Shown here: piece by piece, positions 6,606 to 14,159 of the stretch
Position numbering within the stretch: the first letter of the stretch is position 1
Layout of the letters: every line of letters starts with the position of its first letter
NCBI GenBank assembly: GCA_025996865.1
Contig: BNTV01000116.1
Location: forward strand, 1 to 14,359
Origin: Bacteroidia bacterium
GTDB lineage: Bacteria > Bacteroidota > Bacteroidia > Bacteroidales > Azobacteroidaceae
Direction of reading: 5' to 3'
Length of the DNA stretch: 14,359 nucleotides
Made by a program: the position numbers and the translations under genes
The notes under the pieces: model-generated
The model's input: only the letters and a program-made list of their open reading frames with translations
Databases searched by the model: none
What the model was told of the DNA's origin: nothing

Positions 6606-7235
6606 ATGAATATTGCCGATAACAGTACGGAAAAAGACTGTTATGCGCTTCGGATAGACCATCTCGAAACACAAGATTCTAAAAGTATCGACAATAACTG
6701 GTATGAGGAAATTTCTTATCTGACAATGATAGCGACTCCCGACCTGACTTTAATTCAGGATAATCCCGACATTGAAAGTAAAGACTTGACATTAAACGGG
6801 GAAGGTTACGATTTGTACGGTTTTTACTTGATGCTGCTTACTGACGCCATGTTTTCCGGTTCGCATAAACGGCTGGAGATGTATCTTTCGTCCAATGAGC
6901 AAGTGTTGGACGAATCCCGCTATTATCCAAAACCGGTAGTCCGTTATAACCCGTGGCTGCATGGCAACCAGACCCATCTAACCAGACACAGGGATTTGCT
7001 TGTTACACATCTTGCTCCGGAAGTTTTCAGGCAATACCGGAGCATGGCGTTTCAAATTGCCGGCATGGACTTCTTCAGCGAACCGGTTTTTATATCTTCC
7101 AACATGGAAAATGCGTATGGCTGTTTTTCCGCACAAAATACGGTCAGGATTCCTGTCTCTGCGTTTGAAGGATGGTATTATAGCGGGACGGTAACTGACG
7201 AGGATTTTATTGACGGCGACGGGAAAGAAAAATAA
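6606..7235 (+). pseudogene. DUF4249 family protein, C-terminal fragment
   Basis: From the first ATG there are 209 residues, but the frame is open from 6492 and the homology seems to begin before the ATG (RYSTISITGTPFTMNIADNS). Features fit DUF4249: a strand then D-N-S-T-E-K-D-C-Y-A-L-R, LYGFYLMLLTDAMFSGSHKRLEMYLS, a late helix (APEVFRQYRSMAFQIAG), and the closing FSEPVFISSNMENAYGCFSA. DUF4249 proteins are usually 300-400 residue outer-membrane lipoproteins encoded next to TonB-dependent receptors of the kind found just upstream. Here the lipobox and the N-terminal half are absent. Bases 6499-6570 carry another open frame (SRYRLRTDMESWDTYEKAD) whose origin I cannot assign. The fragment is unlikely to be exported, though it may still be transcribed. 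Confidence 0.65.
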
Positions 7236-7393
7236 TGACTATTTGCGACAAATCATAATAAACCTTAAATCCGCTACTTTTGGTGCTACGAAACAAAAAA
7301 AGCAATTTTTCAGACGGTAGAGGTACAACAAATTTCAAAAACCAAATCATTGCACACGAAAAATGGTGTATTTTAATTTGTGATAGTATTGGA

Positions 7394-7425
7394 GTTCTGA
7401 AGTTACAAAATAATTTTGTCGGAAC
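7394..7425. terminator. Possible bidirectional terminator between convergent genes
   Basis: GTTCTGA (7394-7400) pairs with TCGGAAC (7419-7425) with one wobble, and CAAAAT pairs with ATTTTG inside. It lies in the 224-bp gap between two convergent reading frames, where a shared terminator is expected. Nothing else recognisable lies in that gap. Confidence 0.35.
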
Positions 7426-7459
7426 TTTGGTTTTGATCTGATTATTTCGCTATTTTAAA

Positions 7460-8476
7460 TCATCCCAAACGATACAACGGAAAAAATGAAGAATCCGGCA
7501 AATCATTTTGCCATTTGTCATAAACAAGTTTGTCGTATGCTTCCCGATTGTGAATATAACGCCAAGTCTTGAACGAGAAGTGTAAATGGGAGAATTGCGC
7601 TTTAAATTCAAACAAAGTATCACGACCACCACCAAAACCACCGCCCAAATGCATGTAATTCTTGCGCTTTTCTATGCTATAAAGCCGGATTTGATCCCAA
7701 ACATATTTCAAGGGACTTAAACACAAATAATCATTCCGTGTAGCGCTCAAATGGGGCTGAATAATTCCATTGCAATCGGTAAAAAGTGAGCCGCTGATTA
7801 TTTTCTCTTCATAATAAGCCAGATACAAAACAGAAGGAAGCGTTTCAAGGAAACGGAAAAAATAGTCATTATTAAAAAAATAGATTTTTGAAGCGTGAAC
7901 GCGATTCATGGTTTCGGTGTATATATCGACAAAAGCCTCTATTTCGGCTTTGGTTTTGGCTTCCTTCACCATTAATTTTTTTCTTTTCAAGCGATTAATG
8001 TCATTTTTCAAAGAATGAGAATATTGCCATCTTTGCTCATTTTCCGGAAGATTTAAATCAATGGCAACCGTAGTTCCCGTATTGAGTGTATTACCGATAC
8101 CTTCCAAAATCTGCTCCTGAACCGGAAAAAGCGGATGTAAACGTGAAAAGACGGAAACAACGGAATTTTCATCAAAGAAATGAAGCAAATTTTTATGAAA
8201 TTGCTTAACTGATTCCCGATCCGGCCGGTTCGTATTCGACAGAGGCCCGGAATAACCATAAATAGAAGTGATGTCGTTGTATTCCGTACCTTCAACAGGC
8301 CTGAGAATAACCGGGAGCGCAAAAGCGGATGTTTCATCGGAATAATGCAGCAACAACGGATCGCCCGACTTATCTAACCGGTGATATTCAAGTAAATGAT
8401 AAAAATCAAAATCATTCATGGATTGAATAATTTCATTCCATTGCGCCTCATTTTCTGATGTGATAATGTTAAACAT
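7460..8476 (-). CDS. FemAB/GNAT-like acyltransferase (Acetyltransf_6 type), polysaccharide-associated
   Basis: The product has 338 residues. The N-terminal half (about 1-140) is a degenerate GNAT fold that opens with DFYHLLEYHRL. The C-terminal half (about 150-300) is the BioF2-like/Acetyltransf_6 module, with HSLKNDINRLKRKKL, a helix with FVDIYTETMNRVHASKIYFF, the strand VLYLAYYEEKIISGSLF, and HLGGGFGGGRDTLFEFKAQF, matching the G-GG...L..FK..F motif of this group. Such proteins transfer an acyl or aminoacyl group to a sugar or peptide acceptor; in glycan loci they commonly modify an amino sugar. It starts 3 bp after the stop of the glycosylphosphotransferase gene, so the two are almost certainly co-transcribed and likely serve the same glycan. 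The substrate cannot be told. Cytoplasmic: no signal peptide or membrane segment is seen. Confidence 0.75.
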   Translation of the reverse strand: MFNIITSENEAQWNEIIQSMNDFDFYHLLEYHRLDKSGDPLLLHYSDETSAFALPVILRPVEGTEYNDITSIYGYSGPLSNTNRPDRESVKQFHKNLLHFFDENSVVSVFSRLHPLFPVQEQILEGIGNTLNTGTTVAIDLNLPENEQRWQYSHSLKNDINRLKRKKLMVKEAKTKAEIEAFVDIYTETMNRVHASKIYFFNNDYFFRFLETLPSVLYLAYYEEKIISGSLFTDCNGIIQPHLSATRNDYLCLSPLKYVWDQIRLYSIEKRKNYMHLGGGFGGGRDTLFEFKAQFSHLHFSFKTWRYIHNREAYDKLVYDKWQNDLPDSSFFPLYRLG

Positions 8477-8479
8477 TAG

Positions 8480-9883
8480 TCAATATGCATTTTTTTCTCC
8501 CTTAAACATGTTTACCACCGTAACAAACAGGATTTTCAGATCTAACAGGAAAGTCCAGTTTTCGAGATACCATACATCGTATTTCACACGATCTTCCATT
8601 TGCTTGGTAGTTTTGGTTTCGCCCCGGTAACCGTTCACCTGCGCCCAACCGCTGACTCCGGGTTTCACTAAATGGCGCACCATGTATTTATCAATCAGGG
8701 CGGAATACAATTCCGTATGTTTCAGCATGTGCGGGCGCGGCCCGATAACGCTCATATCACCTCTTAACACATTGAAAAATTGCGGAATCTCGTCCAGATT
8801 GGAACGACGCAAAAAGTATCCGAATTTCGTAACCCGCGGATCGTCTTTCTCCGCTTGTTTTGCATCGGCATCTTCATTCATTCTCATGGAACGAAATTTG
8901 TAACAGTCAAAATCCTTGCCGTAAATTCCCGTCCGCGTTTGTTTGAAAATAACAGGCCCCGAAGAAGACAACTTGATGAGTATTCCCAAAATAACGTAAA
9001 AAAACGGAAAAAAAACAATCAGGAAGAAGAAAGAGAACGCAATATCGAAAGCCCGTTTAACAATTTGATTGTGCAAAAACTGAAGTGGTTCGGAACGTAC
9101 CGCCATGACAGGTACGGATTCGATACTTTCGAGGTATAAACGTTTCTTCAGATAGCGTGAAAATTCAGGCACAATGAAAAAACGAATCATATTTTTTTCC
9201 GCAAAATTGAATATCCGGAGAATTTTTTCGTCTTTTGAACTGGGAAGCGTACAATAGATTTCGTCGATATCATTTTTTATTGCATAATTTTCTACTTCGT
9301 GAGTCATTCCGAGGTAATTCGGTAATGTATTTTTCAGTAAGAGGTTATCGTCAAAAAAACCATGGATGTTGTAACCGTATGCCATTTCTTTTTTCAGTTC
9401 GGAATAAAGATCCATGCCGGTTTTACCTGCACCGACAATGATTACCCGTTTGTAATTGCGTCCGGTTTTACGATACAATTTCAATGTTTCCCTTGCAATA
9501 ACCCGCCATACAGTAAATAGGACAAAGAGCAAAACATAAAAGAAAATCACAAAACGAGGCAAAGCGTCGATTTCCATTTTCAGGAAAAACAGGCTGGTAA
9601 TAAAAATAATCAAGTGCATGGAAATCAATGACAAAGCACGCTGCGCCACTTTATCCGTAAACATTACCGGCTTGTAAATAGTGACAGGAATAAAATAAAC
9701 GGAAAAGACATAACTGAAATTCAACAACAAAATAATGAATCTTAGTTTTGCATTAAAATCATCCACTCCATAAATTCCGGTCCATTTATAAACTGCAAAA
9801 AACGTAAGGTTTAATACAATTAAATCACCGAGAATTACCAACCATTTAATTAAATAACCATATCCTCTTTTATCTTTGGGCAT
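8480..9883 (-). CDS. wcaJ: Undecaprenyl-phosphate sugar-1-phosphate transferase (polyprenyl glycosylphosphotransferase, WcaJ/WbaP type)
   Basis: The product has 467 residues, the usual length for this family. Four N-terminal membrane helices lie at about 10-125. A nucleotide-binding-like CoA_binding_3 domain follows (VIIVGAGKTGMDLYSEL, HGFFDDN). A re-entrant hydrophobic segment at about 280-310 leads into the cytosolic catalytic Bac_transf domain: FKQTRTGIYGKDFDCYKFRS, RRSNLDEIPQFFNVLRGDMS with the catalytic Asp-Glu pair, VIGPRPH, and VKPGVSGWAQVNGYRGET. It moves a sugar-1-phosphate (glucose or galactose in characterised relatives) from a UDP-sugar to undecaprenyl phosphate, the first step of capsule, O-antigen or exopolysaccharide assembly. 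It is first in a two-gene operon with its own promoter. The symbol reflects family; donor sugar is not provable from sequence. Confidence 0.88.
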   Translation of the reverse strand: MPKDKRGYGYLIKWLVILGDLIVLNLTFFAVYKWTGIYGVDDFNAKLRFIILLLNFSYVFSVYFIPVTIYKPVMFTDKVAQRALSLISMHLIIFITSLFFLKMEIDALPRFVIFFYVLLFVLFTVWRVIARETLKLYRKTGRNYKRVIIVGAGKTGMDLYSELKKEMAYGYNIHGFFDDNLLLKNTLPNYLGMTHEVENYAIKNDIDEIYCTLPSSKDEKILRIFNFAEKNMIRFFIVPEFSRYLKKRLYLESIESVPVMAVRSEPLQFLHNQIVKRAFDIAFSFFFLIVFFPFFYVILGILIKLSSSGPVIFKQTRTGIYGKDFDCYKFRSMRMNEDADAKQAEKDDPRVTKFGYFLRRSNLDEIPQFFNVLRGDMSVIGPRPHMLKHTELYSALIDKYMVRHLVKPGVSGWAQVNGYRGETKTTKQMEDRVKYDVWYLENWTFLLDLKILFVTVVNMFKGEKNAY

Positions 9884-9902
9884 ATACCTTGTTTTGAAAG
9901 TG

Positions 9903-9934
9903 CAAATTTAACCTTTATAAAGGAAACTAACAAA
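9903..9934 (-). promoter_or_regulatory. Bacteroidota promoter of the glycosylphosphotransferase operon
   Basis: On the minus strand, TTTG (9931-9934) is followed after 20 bp by TAAATTTG (9903-9910), a full match to the TTTG/TAnnTTTG consensus. The predicted start site lies within about 15 bp of the start codon at 9883, so the leader is very short. The -33 element sits inside the T-tract of the preceding terminator. Confidence 0.65.
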
Positions 9935-9965
9935 AAAAGCGCCCAAATTTCGGACGCTTTTTTAA
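9932..9965 (-). terminator. Intrinsic terminator of the OmpA gene
   Basis: Read on the minus strand, AAAAAAGCGTCC pairs with GGGCGCTTTTTT around a 7-nt loop. The one non-Watson-Crick position is a G-U pair in this orientation (and an A-C mismatch in the other). A run of T follows. It lies just after the OmpA stop at 9991. Confidence 0.85.
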
Positions 9966-9990
9966 TTTTTTTATATTTTTACGCTTTTAC

Positions 9991-11229
9991 TTATTGAGGA
10001 GCGCTCATAATTACAACTCTGTTCCAATTGTTTTGTTGCGGATAAGGTTGTTCACCGGAACCTTTCCATTCAACGGTAATCTTTTCGGAAGGAATTTTGT
10101 ATTTCGTTGTAAGTTCTTTTGCAACGGCTTGAGCACGTCTCTTCGAAATATCAAGATTGTAAGAACCGGTACCGGTACCTTTGTCTGCGTAGCCGATCAC
10201 TTTAATCTTTTCACCCGTTTTCTTCATGAATTCGGCTGTGTTGTAAACGCTGATTTGTTGATTCAGATCGATTCTATCGCTGTTCAGACGGAAGAATACC
10301 ACATTAGGTACATAATTGACTACGTCTTTTACAGCCGGAGCTGATACTTGCGGGCATTCGGGGCAAGAAACCGGACGTTTCGACAATTGAGCGTTTTCAG
10401 CACGAAGGGCATTGATTTTTCCGTTCAAATCATCAATCAAAGCATAATCCATCGGTACAACTCCATCGAAATCGGTTTTTCCCAATTTGAAAGTAATACC
10501 ACCGGTAGCGCTTACGATTGCTTCATTGGAAGCGTCATGTACCATTCTGTCGAAATAATCGGGAACAAGGGCCACTCCAAAATCAAAATCCAAACCGACA
10601 CGTTTGCTTAGATTGAAACCTAACTGCAAACCGCTATTGATGGATATTACATTGGAATAGCGACGATATTGGCTCGGATCTACACCAAAACTTGTCGGCC
10701 ATCCCGGATAAGTCGGGATCCCTTCGTTATCAGACATCTGGAAACGATGAGCAAATCCTAAACCAATGTAAGGACCGAAACTGATCAGTTTTGAAGGAGA
10801 ATAAACTCCCCAATAGTTCGCCCAATTCCACATAGCATCCAGATGTACATTGTAGTAATCCAGATGTTGAGTATGTATCGGTTCATTTCTTGTCGATTCA
10901 AATCCTTTAAGTTTTGGACCCAATTCACCTTTTAAACGAAGACCCCAATAAGGATTGAACCATTTACCGATAGCAAGAGTACCCACACCGGAAAAGCGGT
11001 CAATAAAATCAACTTTTTTATCGCCTGCTTTTGCATCCAAGTCATTATCGCCAAAAAAAACTTGACCGCCGCCACCAACATGGATAAACCAATTTTCTCC
11101 CGCTCCACTGTGTTTAAATGCAGTTTTATAACCTGCAGTTTTAAGTTCGTTTTGAAAAGTTTCCTGAGCCGTTGCAAAGAAAGTAAAACTCAACAAAGCG
11201 AAACTAATACAAAGAATTTTTGTTCTCAT
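9991..11229 (-). CDS. OmpA family outer-membrane porin
   Basis: The product has 412 residues starting MRTKILCISFALLSFTFFATAQ, a signal peptide cut before Gln or Glu. Residues about 40-260 form an N-terminal barrel (WFIHVGGGGQVFFGDND, GTLAIGKWFNPYWGLRLKG, FGPYIGLGFAHRF, GLDFDFGVALVPDYF). A short coiled coil follows (LIDDLNGKINALRAENAQLS), then a Pro/Cys linker with CPECP. Residues 303-412 are the OmpA peptidoglycan-binding domain (VVFFRLNSDRIDLNQQ, VIGYADKGTGTGSYNLDISK, RRAQAVAKEL), with D349 and R365 in the usual peptidoglycan-contact positions. It anchors the outer membrane to the cell wall and resembles the abundant OmpA-like porins of Porphyromonas and Parabacteroides. It is monocistronic, with its own promoter and terminator. 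Confidence 0.9.
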   Translation of the reverse strand: MRTKILCISFALLSFTFFATAQETFQNELKTAGYKTAFKHSGAGENWFIHVGGGGQVFFGDNDLDAKAGDKKVDFIDRFSGVGTLAIGKWFNPYWGLRLKGELGPKLKGFESTRNEPIHTQHLDYYNVHLDAMWNWANYWGVYSPSKLISFGPYIGLGFAHRFQMSDNEGIPTYPGWPTSFGVDPSQYRRYSNVISINSGLQLGFNLSKRVGLDFDFGVALVPDYFDRMVHDASNEAIVSATGGITFKLGKTDFDGVVPMDYALIDDLNGKINALRAENAQLSKRPVSCPECPQVSAPAVKDVVNYVPNVVFFRLNSDRIDLNQQISVYNTAEFMKKTGEKIKVIGYADKGTGTGSYNLDISKRRAQAVAKELTTKYKIPSEKITVEWKGSGEQPYPQQNNWNRVVIMSAPQ

Positions 11230-11288
11230 AACATCTTTAAAGTATTAATAGTTAATATTATAATTCATTACAATTGTTAAACTTGCGT

Positions 11289-11320
11289 CAAAATTACAAA
11301 AAAAAAACGATATTGGCAAA
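11289..11320 (-). promoter_or_regulatory. Bacteroidota promoter of the OmpA gene
   Basis: On the minus strand, TTTG (11317-11320) and TAATTTTG (11289-11296) are separated by 20 bp, both matching consensus. The predicted start site is about 55 bp upstream of the start codon at 11229. The spacing is the same as in the promoter at 9903-9934. Confidence 0.7.
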
Positions 11321-11340
11321 TAAATAGCCTAATTTTGCCG

Positions 11341-11357
11341 GAAAAACACTGTTTTTC
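11341..11357 (-). terminator. Weak hairpin downstream of gmd
   Basis: GAAAAAC (11341-11347) pairs with GTTTTTC (11351-11357) around a 3-nt loop, about 33 bp after the gmd stop. The stem is A/T-rich and T residues are scattered after it. It may end the fcl-gmd transcript before the OmpA promoter. Confidence 0.35.
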
Positions 11358-11389
11358 TTTGGTTTTTCAAATACAAAAGATTCAACTCT

Positions 11390-12541
11390 TTATTCAAAGT
11401 AGTTTAAAATCCGGTATCCGGCTTCTTTTAAATAGGCTTCTTTTTTCATTTCTTTGACATCATTTTGCATCATATCTTCGATGAGTGTATCCAAATTGTA
11501 TTTGGGTTCCCACGAAAGTTTGGTACGGGCTTTTGTCGCATCACCGATCAGAAGTTCCACTTCCGTAGGCCGGAAATATTCCGGATCTACTTTGACGACT
11601 GCCTCTCCAATTCTCTTCCTCATTGCTTCCAAATAAGGTTCACCAATTTTTTCTACAAATAAATCAGTGTTGATCTGTGCTATTTTTCCTGTTTCATTGA
11701 CGCCTTCTCCGCTAAATTCAATGCCTATTCCGATTTCCCGGAAAGTTTTTTTGATAAAATCGCGAATAGTCGTTGTAATTCCGGTTGCAATCACATAATC
11801 ATCCGGAGTATCCTGTTGCAGAATCAGATACATGGCCTTGATATAATCCTTTGCATGTCCCCAGTCACGCTTGCTGGAAAGGTTGCCCATATACACTTCA
11901 TTCTGTATTCCTAAAGCGATCCGGGCAACGGCTCTTGTTACTTTCCGTGTTACAAAAGTTTCACCGCGCAAAGGAGATTCGTGGTTAAACAAAATTCCGT
12001 TGCAGGCAAACATGTTGTAGGCTTCGCGGTAATTGACCGTAATCCAGTAGGCATACAATTTGGCAACTGCATACGGACTTCTGGGATAAAACGGCGTCGT
12101 TTCTTTTTGAGGAACCTCCTGTACCAATCCGTATAATTCCGAAGTAGAGGCCTGATAAATCCGTGTTTTATCCGTTAACTTTAGCAGACGCACGGCTTCT
12201 AAAATACGTAATGTACCTAATCCGTCCACATTAGCGGTATATTCGGGCGTGTCGAAACTGACTTTTACGTGACTTTGGGCTGCCAGATTATAAATTTCAT
12301 CAGGCTGAATATCCCCGATGATGCGGGTAATATTCATCGAATCGGTCATATCTCCGTAGTGCAAAATTAAATTCCGGTTTTCTTGATGCGGATCCTGGTA
12401 TAAATGGTCGATTCTGTTCGTATTGAACGATGACGCCCGTCGTTTGATACCGTGAACCGTATATCCTTTTTTTACCAGGTATTCAGACAAATAAGCGCCG
12501 TCTTGTCCGGTAACTCCTGTAAGCAATGCCACTTTCCTCAT
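11390..12541 (-). CDS. gmd: GDP-mannose 4,6-dehydratase
   Basis: The product has 383 residues, close to the family length of about 350-380. It is an extended SDR with the NADP-binding TGVTGQDG at residues 8-15 and [12 protein letters not shown] binding the cofactor phosphate. The catalytic set is STSELYG (T133, E135) and [12 protein letters not shown] (Y157, K161). The substrate-loop motif [20 protein letters not shown] and [12 protein letters not shown] follow. It converts GDP-D-mannose to GDP-4-keto-6-deoxy-D-mannose in the cytosol, the first committed step to GDP-L-fucose. It lies 41 bp downstream of fcl on the same strand, so the two are co-transcribed. All key residues are present and the gene looks intact. 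Confidence 0.96.
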   Translation of the reverse strand: MRKVALLTGVTGQDGAYLSEYLVKKGYTVHGIKRRASSFNTNRIDHLYQDPHQENRNLILHYGDMTDSMNITRIIGDIQPDEIYNLAAQSHVKVSFDTPEYTANVDGLGTLRILEAVRLLKLTDKTRIYQASTSELYGLVQEVPQKETTPFYPRSPYAVAKLYAYWITVNYREAYNMFACNGILFNHESPLRGETFVTRKVTRAVARIALGIQNEVYMGNLSSKRDWGHAKDYIKAMYLILQQDTPDDYVIATGITTTIRDFIKKTFREIGIGIEFSGEGVNETGKIAQINTDLFVEKIGEPYLEAMRKRIGEAVVKVDPEYFRPTEVELLIGDATKARTKLSWEPKYNLDTLIEDMMQNDVKEMKKEAYLKEAGYRILNYFE

Positions 12542-12582
12542 AATCTATTGTTTATTTGTTTTTAATTCTTAACTCTTAGTTC

Positions 12583-13653
12583 TTAACTCTCCAAGTACCA
12601 ATCATATAATTTCCCAACGCCTTCTTCAATATCAATTTTATGTTTCCAACCTAATTGGTGCAGCTTGGATGGGTCTGTTAATTTGCGCATCGTTCCATCC
12701 GGTTTATCGGCGTTAAAAACAAATTTGCCTTGGTACTCAACTCTTTTGGCAATTAATTCGGCTAAATTGCGAATGGAAATATCTTTTCCGGTTCCTATAT
12801 TAATATGAGTATTCCGGATTTCGTTTCCCTGCGGTTTCAAATCTTTGAAATCGACGTTTTCCATGATGAAAATACAGGCATCTGCCATTTCTTCGCTCCA
12901 CAAAAACTCACGCATGGGCTTTCCGGTTCCCCAGATTTCTACATTGTCTTTCTTTATGCCGTATTTTTCCAGTTTGGTTGCGATAGCGCTTTCTTCGGCA
13001 TTTCCGTCCACGCCTTCAATTGGGAGTTTGTTCAAATCTTTCCGGATGGTGTTCCAATCATTATTCATCAGGCTTTTCGCCAAATGAATTTTCCGCAGAA
13101 GTGCCGGTAAGACATGCGATTTTTCCAAATCGAAATTGTCGTTTGGGCCATACAAATTCGTAGGCATGACGGCAATATAATTCGTCCCGTATTGAAGATT
13201 GTAACTTTCGCAGAGTTTGATTCCTGCAATTTTAGCAATGGCATAAGGTTCATTGGTATATTCCAAAGGAGATGTCAACAAACTGTTTTCCGGTATCGGC
13301 TGGGGAGCTTCACGCGGATATATGCACGTTGAACCCAAGAACAATAATTTTTTCACACCGTTCAACCAGGAGGCATGAATCACATTATTTTGGATTTGCA
13401 AATTTTCGTAAATAAATTGTCCGCGATAGGTATTGTTTGCCACGATTCCCCCCACTTTTGCTGCAGCAAGAATGACATAATCAGGTTTCTCCTTTTCGAA
13501 AAAATTAAAAACGGCTTGTTGTTCTCTCAAATCTAATTCAAGATGATTTCTCAATATAAAGTTATTATAACTTCTTAATTGTAAGTTTTTTAATATTGCA
13601 GAACCTACCAAGCCGTTATGCCCTGCAACGAATATTTTTTCATTTAATTGCAT
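12583..13653 (-). CDS. fcl: GDP-L-fucose synthase
   Basis: The product has 356 residues. Extended SDR motifs are the NADP-binding AGHNGLVGSA (10-19) and the catalytic triad Ser108 (GSTCIYP), Tyr137 and Lys141 (NEPYAIAKIAG). MPTNLYGPNDNFDLEKSHVL and WGTGKPMREFLWSEEMADAC follow. It epimerises and reduces GDP-4-keto-6-deoxymannose, the product of Gmd, to GDP-L-fucose using NADPH. It is longer than the roughly 320-residue enterobacterial enzyme because of an insertion around residues 195-230 (MNNDWNTIRKDLNKLPIEG and onward), which I recall in Bacteroidales homologues. It is first in the fcl-gmd operon and has its own promoter. In this phylum GDP-fucose feeds capsule, O-antigen and protein O-glycosylation. 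Confidence 0.95.
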   Translation of the reverse strand: MQLNEKIFVAGHNGLVGSAILKNLQLRSYNNFILRNHLELDLREQQAVFNFFEKEKPDYVILAAAKVGGIVANNTYRGQFIYENLQIQNNVIHASWLNGVKKLLFLGSTCIYPREAPQPIPENSLLTSPLEYTNEPYAIAKIAGIKLCESYNLQYGTNYIAVMPTNLYGPNDNFDLEKSHVLPALLRKIHLAKSLMNNDWNTIRKDLNKLPIEGVDGNAEESAIATKLEKYGIKKDNVEIWGTGKPMREFLWSEEMADACIFIMENVDFKDLKPQGNEIRNTHINIGTGKDISIRNLAELIAKRVEYQGKFVFNADKPDGTMRKLTDPSKLHQLGWKHKIDIEEGVGKLYDWYLES

Positions 13654-13699
13654 AATAATATCTTTTACAAAATTTGTGCCGAAAGCTACAAATATCGTG

Positions 13700-13707
13700 C
13701 AAAAGTA
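13700..13707 (-). promoter_or_regulatory. -7 box of the fcl-gmd promoter
   Basis: On the minus strand this is TACTTTTG, followed by CACG, a strong match to TAnnTTTG. It lies 46 bp upstream of the fcl start. The -33 region is a T-run rather than a clear TTTG. It sits right beside the remnant genes on its upstream side. Confidence 0.6.
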
Positions 13708-13739
13708 CTAAATTTTTCTGAAAAAAATACAGGAGGGTG

Positions 13740-13820
13740 CATCTTTCGCGCTGATATTGCCAAAACCGGTTCATCGAAGAAAAACCACGCATGAGCGCCG
13801 TTGCCGGAATATAATAACTG
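13740..13820 (-). pseudogene. Fragment of a TOTE conflict-system primase domain
   Basis: Reading from 13820, in the same frame as the unknown segment before it and just after a TAG, gives QLLYSGNGAHAWFFFDEPVL followed by AISARKM. The block SGNGAHxWxFFxEPVxAxxARK matches, from memory, the archaeo-eukaryotic primase domain of TOTE conflict systems, where RSGNGAHVWIFFEEP is a signature. Only 27 codons remain and the match ends at the promoter region of fcl. Too short to function. Assignment is by motif only. Confidence 0.55.
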
Positions 13821-13992
13821 CTATTGAAATTCTTGCTGTAACTCGGAAATGTCTGATATGGATAGAACCGTATTATCCAACAGATTATCGTATAATTTGA
13901 ACTGTTCGCGCATCCGGTTTTCATCGTCTGTTTCCCAGTAATAACTTTCATCGCTGAGTTTGAAATTTCCAAAGTATCCGCGGCGCACCCAT
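13821..13992 (-). other. Coding-like remnant of unknown origin
   Basis: On the minus strand this stretch reads GYFGNFKLSDESYYWETDDE, then NRMREQFKLYDNLLDNTVLS and ISDISELQQEFQ before a TAG. The composition (YYWET, DDENRMREQF) looks like real protein rather than chance, but I do not recognise the family. It is fused in frame between the AlbA_2-like fragment and the primase-like fragment. From the GTG at 14138 it forms part of a 105-codon frame that I regard as a mosaic, not a gene. Confidence 0.4.
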
Positions 13993-14156
13993 ATAATTTC
14001 TGTGAATGAAAGGTTAAGTAATGTTTCGCGAAGGGCGGGAACAGGATATTCGAGCGTTTCAACGCGATTCATTCCTACAAAAGAAATGTTTTTGATTAGA
14101 AATTTATAATCGAGTGTGCGTAAAACCTTTTCTAACACTTCAATGACATTGCCTTC
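13979..14156 (-). pseudogene. AlbA_2/HATPase_c_4 (RecG-like) regulator fragment with frameshift
   Basis: After a TAA at 14157-14159 the minus strand reads EGNVIEVLEKVLRTLDYKFL, then ISFVGMNRVETLEYPVPALR and ETLLN. This is the segment before and including the N-box of the ATP-binding proteins often annotated as putative transcriptional regulators or RecG-like helicases, where relatives read RIETLEYPxxALREALLNAxxHRxY. At about 14011-14012 a single base is missing: shifting frame gives FIHRNYMGAP, the exact expected continuation. Homology then stops, and the shifted frame ends shortly after. It has lost its DNA-binding N-terminus and most of its ATPase domain. Confidence 0.7.
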
Positions 14157-14159
14157 TTA

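Noticed and set aside
8780..9139. A 119-codon plus-strand frame
   Set aside because: It lies antisense within the well-supported glycosylphosphotransferase gene.
12561..12592. Direct repeat of TTCTTAACTCT in the fcl-gmd gap
   Set aside because: Two short copies of low-complexity DNA, one overlapping the fcl stop codon region; no function can be supported.
13640..14062. A 140-codon minus-strand frame
   Set aside because: It is a shadow frame over the remnant genes, runs across the fcl promoter and has no recognisable motif.
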